DNA from: Desulfamplus sp.
GTDB lineage: Bacteria > Desulfobacterota > Desulfobacteria > Desulfobacterales > Desulfobacteraceae
Assembly (NCBI GenBank): GCA_015232455.1
Contig: JADFZQ010000001.1
Span: 310,001-374,000, forward strand
Length of the DNA: 64,000 nucleotides
Direction of reading: 5' to 3'
Below the pieces are notes generated by a model that was not told where the DNA came from, ran no database searches, and worked only from the letters and a program-made list of their open reading frames with translations. Made by a program: the position numbers and the translations under genes. Shown piece after piece: positions 16,701 to 23,151 of this stretch (positions are counted from its first letter, which is position 1; every line of letters begins with the position of its first letter).

Positions 16701-17506
16701 ATCTTAACAATAATCTTAAAGAACCAAACATAGCCTTAATGCAATACAATCTTAAAGCTCTTGAGTTTGCTATTCAAAATATAGATTCAGCAGCAAAGGG
16801 TAGGAAAACTTACAAAGGGTCAACTACAGAACCCGCATATTGCAAACCGGGCTATGAAGGAGTCATTCAAGAAGGTGGGATAACATTTAATTTAGCTACC
16901 CATGATTTAAAAGAGCTTTTAGATGAGAACGCTATAAACCAGAAAATTGATGCAGTTCCAAGAATATGGCGTAATAAAGATTTAAACGAGCTTATAAACC
17001 TTGCAAGCAGAGATTTAGCATCTTTAGAGCATTATGTAATTCATAACCTTTTGACTATGTATGATAAAGTTGGACCTGAATCAATGCAAGGGTGGTTGAC
17101 CCAAAATTGGTGGCTAACCGCAATTCCGCAATCTTTGACCAGATTTAGGGCAGGCAGACCAGAAGTAAAGCTCCATTTAGTTTATGAAGAATCTGATCCT
17201 TTATACTCTGAACTGCATAGTGATTCTATCAAACCAAAGTTTATGGAAAAAAATAATAAAGGCAACTATTCATCAGTTGAACAACTTTACAGAATTAACC
17301 ATGAAAATATTGACCAAAATTTTAAAAATAGATTATGGTTAGAAAGAGATTATTTGTCCCTTTTACAAGCTATTGAATACGAAAGAGGTATTCCAATCAG
17401 AACAGCATCTATAAGATATGGTGAAATAAGTTTTCCAGATTATGGTTACAATAACAGACAACAACAATACGTCTATTCAGATCAATTTGGTTTGCAGGAA
17501 ATGTAA
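13724..17506 (+). CDS. cas3: Cas2-Cas3 fusion helicase-nuclease, type I-F
   Basis: The 1260-residue fusion is characteristic of I-F. A Cas2 domain occupies about residues 1-95. The HD nuclease follows (FHDFGK near 122-127, HEWISILIL, LSHHKMP). The SF2 helicase has Walker A ASTGCGKT near 491, DEVD box LVIDEVDDF near 672, SSATIPP, and motif VI region YRSIIQLAGRVMRHR. It bridges Cas1 integration and target DNA degradation after Cascade binding. A tandem 7-residue insertion (SGKTLGD-type, residues 145-165) lies within the HD region. A further low-complexity stretch near 760-780 interrupts the helicase. All key residues appear intact, so it is probably active. Confidence 0.96.
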   Translation: MIVIFISECEQNALKKTRQVLDAFANRIGHRTWKTVITDEGLKAVKKLLSKTASRSSAVACHWIRSHTHTELMWIVGNRSKFNSQGFVPVNTTQQEIVNTKWENDWHYLPLIKSLSALAGLFHDFGKSSLCFQEKLKRAVDSTKSGKTLGDSGKTLGNSGRNLGDPLRHEWISILILKEFVTQSNPINDQNWLGRLASGGINDDLFKQASENINKFTSDIKPLENLPNAAALISWLILSHHKMPLVEIRKTPNANHDLRYVKAQSLSEILSKITQDWGYQNRAYADESNQAEQKKYEAQLKKCFEFQEGLPSQSDQWQKHIKRWSAKMVESLPLLEKAINDGSWRLILHHARLSLMIGDHFYSSQDRDPKWYSDLKLFANTKIEYIETRKKRITQQRNVKKSGQLYEKSVEMKQKLDEHLVGVMQNALKFAQMLPFFESELRSAEDIKALKKRSSSDSKYKWQDKAVDKIKKWQEESLESNKYGFFVVNMASTGCGKTLANAKVMQALSKDGESLRYILALGLRTLTLQTGDEYRERIHLDETELAVVIGSKAIKELHEQKEALTCQTTQPRSNHPYNKDSGQSHYLDDYVDDYEQAGSESRRSLLDEDVHYEGDIPVNNLSTILTSENHIKFLYAPVLVCTIDHIMAATETKRGGHYMLPSLRLLSSDLVIDEVDDFNGNDLIAIGRLIHLAGMSGCKVMISSATIPPDLAEGYFNAYKEGWNIYSKTRDASSVIGCCWIDEFNTKVESVIGNNSVVGNSRASLEEKNQPFCSLNSEYQELHQAFINKRIAKLKKEPVKRKANIVDCQEIVLNRELTIEQAYFEKIKDAIIKKHLQHNTKYTPHSNKNNNPHKTISFGVVRVAHIKTCISLAKYLIESEWHENFDPKIMAYHSRQVLLLRSEQEKHLDQILKRKEREGQKPAAFENKIIRSHIENSSAENIIFILVATPVEEVGRDHDFDWAVVEPSSYRSIIQLAGRVMRHRDQQTLGLDNLNNNLKEPNIALMQYNLKALEFAIQNIDSAAKGRKTYKGSTTEPAYCKPGYEGVIQEGGITFNLATHDLKELLDENAINQKIDAVPRIWRNKDLNELINLASRDLASLEHYVIHNLLTMYDKVGPESMQGWLTQNWWLTAIPQSLTRFRAGRPEVKLHLVYEESDPLYSELHSDSIKPKFMEKNNKGNYSSVEQLYRINHENIDQNFKNRLWLERDYLSLLQAIEYERGIPIRTASIRYGEISFPDYGYNNRQQQYVYSDQFGLQEM
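14156..14218 (+). repeat. 21-bp in-frame tandem repeat in cas2-3
   Basis: Three 21-bp units encode SGKTLGD, SGKTLGN and SGRNLGD inside the HD-domain region of Cas2-3. The first two units differ at only two bases. Frame is kept. Confidence 0.9.
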
Positions 17507-17518
17507 GGAGGCACAATT

Positions 17519-18838
17519 TTGGATAAAGAGATAAGAGAGTTTTTTGAAGAACGAAAAGATGCGTGGTTAAAGAAAAATCTAAAAAAAGGCATATCACCAG
17601 AGGAAGAGCAGAAAATACAAGAAGAGTGTGAAGATAAATTTTGCCTTGATAATTGGCTGCTTGATGCTGCGAGTAAAGCAGGAAAATTATACAAATACAT
17701 AGTAACCCACCCAAGTAAGTTTAGCCACCCTGACTCAATAACAACACCTACTATTTTTAATGGAACAAGAAAATCAGATGGATTTTTACGCACAGGTAAT
17801 TGTGAAACAGAAATTGATGCTTGTGGTAATGCGGCATTAAATTCTAAAGCTATTGATGTTTATAAATTTCTCTCATTAAAATTTGATGACGGCAAAACAG
17901 TTCTTGAGCATTTAGAACAAGGCACAGAAAGAGCAAAGGAGCAGTTTCATATTAGCACAGCTTCATTTGAGGAAATTCAAAAAGGTTTTATCTGCGTAAA
18001 ACAGAGCGGAGAAGAGGCAAAAACCAGCGGATTGGTAAAACAGGTCTATTTTCCCATTAAGCATGACAATAGCTCTTCTGACTATAACCTTTTATCAATT
18101 CTAACGCCCTCTGGTTTGGTGTTTGAGATGAAAAAACGTATAAATGCAATGTCCCCTTTTTTAGAAAACAATAAAGAGGCTCGCCAGTTAAAGAAAAAAG
18201 AGGAATACAGTGAAAATGGGTTTGATGAACTATTTGATTTGACAAAGATAAGCTACGGAGGAACAAAACCACAAAATATCAGCGTGTTAAATAGCAATAG
18301 CGGTGGAAAAGTCTATCTTCTCCCCTCGCTTCCGCCTTTACTTGCAAAGCGTGATGTTCGTCTGCCGAGATATGATTTTTTTCAAAACTGCCTTTGGGTG
18401 AACAATTTTAAAGAGAATTTTGAGGCTCTCCATAAACTTCTGATTATTGATTACAACAATATAAATATCCGTGAAGGGATAGAGCGAAAAATTTTATCTA
18501 TCATGGATAAGGTTATTGAACAGAGCTGGAGAATAAGAAAACATGGCACTGGCTGGTCAGATTCAGAAAGTTACTCAAATCTACCTGTTTATCAGAAAAT
18601 ATGGCTTGATGATGTTAGGATTGAAGAGCGGAAATCTGCTGATAGCTCGTTTTCTGATGGAATTTTATCTTATGGATCATCATCTAACAACTGGTTAGAC
18701 AAAGTTATAGAAGAGTTGGCACGCTGGATTATTCAAACTTATAGAAACTTATATCGCGATTCAGGTGTTAATTTAGGTGATGATGAAATTTTGCCAATTA
18801 AAAAAATTATTATGGAAAATAAGGAGGCACTCTTATGA
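17519..18838 (+). CDS. csy1: Type I-F Cascade large subunit Csy1 (Cas8f)
   Basis: This 439-residue protein sits in the canonical csy1 slot after cas2-3. It has family landmarks HPSKFSHPDS, LPSLPPLLAKRDVRLP, FFQNCLW and a C-terminal helical tail. Csy1 with Csy2 caps the 5' handle of the crRNA and recognises the PAM. The start is a TTG at 17519, preceded by AAGGAGG seven bases upstream; no ATG fits. Its stop overlaps the csy2 start (18835-18838, ATGA), consistent with stoichiometric co-expression. Confidence 0.93.
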   Translation: MDKEIREFFEERKDAWLKKNLKKGISPEEEQKIQEECEDKFCLDNWLLDAASKAGKLYKYIVTHPSKFSHPDSITTPTIFNGTRKSDGFLRTGNCETEIDACGNAALNSKAIDVYKFLSLKFDDGKTVLEHLEQGTERAKEQFHISTASFEEIQKGFICVKQSGEEAKTSGLVKQVYFPIKHDNSSSDYNLLSILTPSGLVFEMKKRINAMSPFLENNKEARQLKKKEEYSENGFDELFDLTKISYGGTKPQNISVLNSNSGGKVYLLPSLPPLLAKRDVRLPRYDFFQNCLWVNNFKENFEALHKLLIIDYNNINIREGIERKILSIMDKVIEQSWRIRKHGTGWSDSESYSNLPVYQKIWLDDVRIEERKSADSSFSDGILSYGSSSNNWLDKVIEELARWIIQTYRNLYRDSGVNLGDDEILPIKKIIMENKEALL

Positions 18839-19716
18839 GCTACATGAGGCAGATTTTACTGATTCCTCATATCAAAGTGCATAATGCCAACGCTCAGTCA
18901 AGCCCTTACACAATTGGCTTTCCAGCAATGACAGCGTGGCTTGGTGCTGTTCATGCCTTGCAAAGAAAACTTAATCAAAAAGGTGTTGATAAGGCTCTAT
19001 TTAAAGGCGTTGGTGTGGTGTGCCATGAGATCAATTTGGCAAGATACAAAGGAGAAGGTGATTTTTATTACTCAATTATTGGAACTCGAAATCCATTAAA
19101 AGAAGATGGAAAATCACCCTCTTTTATCGAAGAGGCAAGATGTGATTTTGATGTCTCTCTTACTGTTGAGTATCAAGGGGTTGAGCAAGATCAAGAGTCT
19201 GAATTTGCAGCTCAAATTACAAAAGAGCTTTATTCAGGAATGAAGATAGCAAGCGGTGATATTGTGAATTTTGGTAAGATTGAATCTATGAAAATAATTC
19301 AAGAGCAAGACTTTAAGAGACTCAGACGACAACTTATGCCGGGTTATTTAATCAGAGAAAGGCGTGATTTAATGGTTCAAGCCATGAAAGAAGAGGGCAA
19401 AGATGCCATTGATGCTTTGCTTGATTACTTAAAAATCATGCACAGAAGCGAAAAAGATGAAAATGGCAAAATAACATGGACAAGCAAACGCAAAGAATCA
19501 GGCTGGATTGTGCCAATTGCCACTGGATTTCACGGACTTACAGAACTTGGAAAAGCAAAAAATCAGCGAGACCCTGAAACACTTCACAGATTTGCAGAGA
19601 GCGTTGTAACTCTTGGCGAGTTTATCATGCCTTATCGAATAAACAGTTTAGATGAAATGCTCTGGCATTATCACACTGATCTTGAAAATAACCTTTATCT
19701 TTGCCAACAGAATTGA
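18835..19716 (+). CDS. csy2: Type I-F Cascade subunit Csy2 (Cas5f)
   Basis: The 293-residue protein begins MRQILLIPHIKVHNANAQSS, the standard Csy2 opening, followed by FPAMTAWLGAVHAL. The glycine-rich C-terminal region includes VPIATGFHGLTELG. It is a RAMP-like subunit that, with Csy1, holds the 5' end of the crRNA. It is followed not by csy3 directly but by a 142-bp gap holding a palindromic element. That is unusual in an operon whose other genes overlap or nearly touch. Confidence 0.95.
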   Translation: MSYMRQILLIPHIKVHNANAQSSPYTIGFPAMTAWLGAVHALQRKLNQKGVDKALFKGVGVVCHEINLARYKGEGDFYYSIIGTRNPLKEDGKSPSFIEEARCDFDVSLTVEYQGVEQDQESEFAAQITKELYSGMKIASGDIVNFGKIESMKIIQEQDFKRLRRQLMPGYLIRERRDLMVQAMKEEGKDAIDALLDYLKIMHRSEKDENGKITWTSKRKESGWIVPIATGFHGLTELGKAKNQRDPETLHRFAESVVTLGEFIMPYRINSLDEMLWHYHTDLENNLYLCQQN

Positions 19717-19756
19717 ATTAGGACACCCAAACGATAGAGGAGCAAAACAATATAAA

Positions 19757-19829
19757 GGGATAAATCAAGTAGAGACGCACGGCCGTGCGTCTCTACAGCT
19801 TATGTATTTAGTTAAATATTAATTTATGA
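19757..19829 (+). repeat. Family A palindromic element, copy 3 (inside the cas operon)
   Basis: A perfect 28-bp core palindrome at 19769-19796 is identical to the copy upstream of cas1. Outer arms GGGATAAATCAA and TTAATTTATGAC are partly decayed and the terminal TATACT is not clear. The element sits between csy2 and csy3 and supplies the ATG at 19826 that artificially extends the csy3 frame. Confidence 0.8.
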
Positions 19830-19858
19830 CATCTAAAATAATAAAGGATTTAAACAAA

Positions 19859-20908
19859 ATGGCTAAAAAAGAGAAAGAGAATGTTGTTGCATCAGTATTG
19901 GCATTTGAGAAAAAATTAGTTCCATCTGATGGTTATATGTTTGGCACAACATGGGATAAAAGGAACGAAATTGGCACAGCTTTAAAGTTAATTGAAAAAT
20001 CAGTTAGAGGCACAATATCCAACCGTTTACCCAGAGCATTACAGGCAGACCCTTTAAAGCTGGACGCTGAAGTTGAAAAGGCAAATCTTCAAACAGTTGA
20101 CACCTGTTCATTAGACACAGACCATGACACTTTACAGCTCAAATTCAGTTTAAAAGTGTTGAGTGGTGTTGAAAACCCATCTGCTTGCAACAGCCCTGAA
20201 TTTTTAACAACTTACAAACAGGCAGTCAAAGATTATATTGAAAGAGAAGAATTTAAAGAACTTGCAAGACGCTACGCAACCAATATCGCAAATGCACGCT
20301 TTTTGTGGCGTAATCGTGTTGGTGCTGAAAATATTGAAGTTAAAGTAAATGCAGTTAATAAAGGTGCTGAAAAGAGCTGGCTTTTTGACGCAACTGAAAT
20401 AAGCACTAAAGATTTTGACCATAATGAGCCAGAAATTAACGATCTTGCTGAAAAAATTGCAGCAGCTCTTTCTGGAAAAACAGATTTTCTTTTGCTTGAT
20501 ATAACAGCATCAGCACAGACTGGAAAAGCTCAAGAGGTCTATCCAAGCCAAGAGCTAATATTTAAAGAAAAAGATAATAAAGATAATAAAAAGAAAGTTC
20601 TATACTCAATTAATGGAATCGCTGGAATGCACTCTCAAAAAATCGGGAATGCTTTGCGGTCAATAGATACATGGTATCCTGAATTTGACGACTCAGCATC
20701 AAGAGTTGGTCCTATTGCTATTGAACCTTACGGAGCAGTTACAAATCTTGGTAAAGCATTTCGTAAACCAAAAGATAAGGTTGATTTTTACACATTGTTT
20801 GATCATTTTGCACGAGGCGGAAAACTTAAAAATATAGAGGAAGAGCATTATGTAATGGCAACTTTAGTGCGTGGCGGTGTGTTTAGTAAAAAAGATGAAA
20901 AGGAATAA
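19859..20908 (+). CDS. csy3: Type I-F Cascade backbone subunit Csy3 (Cas7f)
   Basis: The protein has 349 residues from ATG 19859. It opens MAKKEKENVVASVLAFEKK, then LVPSDGYMFGTTW, as in Csy3. It coats the crRNA spacer in six copies in the Csy complex. AAAGGA lies ten bases before 19859. The alternative ATG at 19826 has no ribosome site and falls in the right arm of the palindromic element, so I reject it. An Asp/Lys-rich insertion (EKDNKDNKKK) occurs near residue 250. csy4 starts three bases after the stop. Confidence 0.95.
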   Translation: MAKKEKENVVASVLAFEKKLVPSDGYMFGTTWDKRNEIGTALKLIEKSVRGTISNRLPRALQADPLKLDAEVEKANLQTVDTCSLDTDHDTLQLKFSLKVLSGVENPSACNSPEFLTTYKQAVKDYIEREEFKELARRYATNIANARFLWRNRVGAENIEVKVNAVNKGAEKSWLFDATEISTKDFDHNEPEINDLAEKIAAALSGKTDFLLLDITASAQTGKAQEVYPSQELIFKEKDNKDNKKKVLYSINGIAGMHSQKIGNALRSIDTWYPEFDDSASRVGPIAIEPYGAVTNLGKAFRKPKDKVDFYTLFDHFARGGKLKNIEEEHYVMATLVRGGVFSKKDEKE

Positions 20909-20911
20909 AAC

Positions 20912-21490
20912 ATGAAATTCTACATCGAAGTAACACTAATCCAAAATGCTGATATTGCCCACTATTTCCTTTGGGAAAAGGTGTTTCAGCAGATTCATCT
21001 TGGTCTTGTTGAGATGCAGGATTCAAAGGGAAATGTTCAAATAGGCATATCATTTCCTGAATATGATGCAGAAGAGTATCGGCTCGGCAATAAGCTCAGA
21101 CTTTTTGCAGAAGATGAGGCAACATTAAAACAGTTTGATGTCCAAAAGTGGCTTAATCGTCTGTTTGACTATGTCCATATAACTCGTATTCGTCCAGTGC
21201 CTGACAGGGAATTGACATATTCGTGTTATAAAAGAGAGCAAGTTAAAGAGGCAAAAGAGCGTTTAGCAAGGCGGAAAGCAAAAAGGGCTGGAATTTCAAT
21301 TGACGAAGCGTTGCGGCTTCTTGAAAATTATAAAGACGAAAAGGTGAAAACTCCTTTTGTGAACATAAAGAGCCAAAGCTCACAACACCGTTTCCGCCTG
21401 TTTATTTTAAAGCAGGATAGAGATAAATTGCTCAATCAAGGTTTCAGCAGTTACGGTTTAAGTAATATCAGCACTGTTCCAGAGTTTTAA
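20912..21490 (+). CDS. csy4: CRISPR RNA endonuclease Csy4 (Cas6f)
   Basis: The 192-residue protein is of normal length for Csy4. Features are MKFYIEVTLIQNADIAHYFLW, the likely catalytic histidine in QQIHLGLVE, and an Arg-rich helix (KERLARRKAKRAGIS) near residues 110-125 that in the family docks in the repeat hairpin. It cuts the crRNA precursor at the base of the CTGCC/GGCAG stem. It is the last cas gene, 142 bp before the first repeat of its array. Confidence 0.96.
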   Translation: MKFYIEVTLIQNADIAHYFLWEKVFQQIHLGLVEMQDSKGNVQIGISFPEYDAEEYRLGNKLRLFAEDEATLKQFDVQKWLNRLFDYVHITRIRPVPDRELTYSCYKREQVKEAKERLARRKAKRAGISIDEALRLLENYKDEKVKTPFVNIKSQSSQHRFRLFILKQDRDKLLNQGFSSYGLSNISTVPEF

Positions 21491-21632
21491 TCTAATTTTA
21501 ACCTTTATTTTTTGTGCTTTCTGACAACGCAATAAAATCAATATGTTATGAAAGCACAAAAACAACATGGGTAAAGCATAAAAAATGAGATAAGTTTTTG
21601 TTTTAATTTTGGTTTTGCATGTGTATATTGCG
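21491..21632 (+). promoter_or_regulatory. CRISPR leader
   Basis: The 142-bp AT-rich stretch between csy4 and the first repeat is the expected leader. It contains a perfect 12-bp inverted repeat (21510-21521 and 21550-21561, TTTTGTGCTTTC type) whose loop holds a full IHF consensus match. T-rich runs continue to the first repeat. The inverted repeat might also act as a weak end signal for cas transcription. Confidence 0.75.
21536..21548 (+). promoter_or_regulatory. IHF-consensus site in the CRISPR leader
   Basis: AATCAATATGTTA matches WATCAANNNNTTR at every fixed position and lies 84 bases before the first repeat. IHF bending of leaders is known to be needed for spacer integration in several type I systems, including I-F. 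Confidence 0.65.
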
Positions 21633-22984
21633 GTTCACTGCCGCACAGGCAGCTTAGAAATTTTTAAAGTTTTGAATCTTCTTTTGCCCTCTGTTCACTG
21701 CCGCACAGGCAGCTTAGAAATTGATGGTGAGACTGATGACGCTGAAAAAGTGGTTCACTGCCGCACAGGCAGCTTAGAAATCTAAAGTTTTTTTGTCAGG
21801 GGAACTTGCTTGGTTCACTGCCGCACAGGCAGCTTAGAAATTGCAGTGCCTATGCAGGTGCAGTTGTTGGAAGTTCACTGCCGCACAGGCAGCTTAGAAA
21901 TTAAATTCAGGACTGCCTTTAAAGTTAAACCGGTTCACTGCCGCACAGGCAGCTTAGAAATATGCCGTATGCTTCGTGGCTGATATACAGGCGTTCACTG
22001 CCGCACAGGCAGCTTAGAAATGTGTGTATTCTGCAAGAGCTTCATAGTTATCAGTTCACTGCCGCACAGGCAGCTTAGAAATCTGACCCTGTTTAAGCCC
22101 CGCAGGGAAAAACGGTTCACTGCCGCACAGGCAGCTTAGAAAACAAAAAAGAGCGTATCAAGCAACAATTGACAGTTCACTGCCGCACAGGCAGCTTAGA
22201 AATCTGACCTTGTTTAAGCCCCGCAGGGTATAAAGTTCACTGCCGCACAGGCAGCTTAGAAATGCTTAATCTCTTCAATCGCCTTATAAGCCTTGTTCAC
22301 TGCCGCACAGGCAGCTTAGAAAACTATCGCAAGGTAAGCTGGCTGTCCTTCTCCGTTCACTGCCGCACAGGCAGCTTAGAAAAGTACAAGAAGCAGCACA
22401 GTTTGAAAGAGCTAGTTCACTGCCGCACAGGCAGCTTAGAAAGTCTGAAAAAAGAGCATGCGACACAACTGCCTGTTCACTGCCGCACAGGCAGCTTAGA
22501 AAACCAGAAGACAGCATAACAGATATAGACTTCTGTTCACTGCCGCACAGGCAGCTTAGAAAATCAGGATAAACAGGATTATCAACCTGCCCCTCGTTCA
22601 CTGCCGCACAGGCAGCTTAGAAATCTTAAAAATTATAGAATTTAGGAGATTAGAAGTTCACTGCCGCACAGGCAGCTTAGAAATAATGCCAGAATTGAGT
22701 TCATGCAAATACCAAGTTCACTGCCGCACAGGCAGCTTAGAAAATTATAAAAGATTTAAAAATTTCTTAAGTGAAGTTCACTGCCGCACAGGCAGCTTAG
22801 AAATGATATGCCAACCTTTAAGTCAATGCTTGAAGGTTCACTGCCGCACAGGCAGCTTAGAAACTTTCGCCGAAATACTGGTTCAAATAGAGGGCAGTTC
22901 ACTGCCGCACAGGCAGCTTAGAAAAGTCAAACGCCTCTACAACTTCTGCTCTTGTGGTTCACTGCCGCACAGGCAGCTTAGAAA
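21633..22984 (+). CRISPR. Type I-F CRISPR array, 23 repeats and 22 spacers
   Basis: There are twenty-three identical 28-bp repeats starting GTTCACTGCC and ending CTTAGAAA, with the Csy4 hairpin CTGCC-GCACA-GGCAG. Eighteen spacers are 32 bp. Four are 33 bp (22021-22053, 22082-22114, 22563-22595, 22864-22896). The leader-proximal end is at 21633. The distal repeat (22957-22984) is not degenerate. Spacers 8 (22082-22114) and 10 (22203-22234) are nearly the same over their first 26 bases. Because most units are 60 bp, spurious frames run through the array on both strands; none is a gene. Confidence 0.99.
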
Positions 22985-23050
22985 TATAAGTTGGGTTGGT
23001 AGTAGCGTAGGCAGGGTTGTTAGATTCTATTTTAAATATGGTATTAAACT

Positions 23051-23078
23051 GTAGAGACACACGACAGTGCGTCTCTAT
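23051..23078 (+). repeat. Family A palindromic core, copy 4 (downstream of the array)
   Basis: GTAGAGACACACGACAGTGC is followed by GTCTCTAT, a degenerate core palindrome. The outer arms are not recognisable. It lies 66 bp beyond the last CRISPR repeat. Confidence 0.65.
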
Positions 23079-23151
23079 CTGTTCATTGTGATTAGTAGGA
23101 CATTTTGGTTGGAATCTAAAAAAACATAATATTAAAATTAGAATTGCTGTT

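Noticed and set aside
19826-19858. Upstream ATG extending csy3 by 11 residues
   Set aside because: No ribosome site, the sequence comes from the palindromic element, and the internal ATG starts exactly where Csy3 homologues begin.
12732-21490. Possible CRISPR-associated transposon (CAST) or other new CRISPR variant
   Set aside because: cas1 and cas2-3 are present and intact-looking, gene order is canonical I-F, and no tnsA/B/C or tniQ is adjacent.
22262-23054. Open frames rich in VHCRTGSLE and FLSCLCGSEQ repeats on both strands
   Set aside because: They are translations of CRISPR repeats; most units are 60 bp, a multiple of three, so frames stay open by chance.
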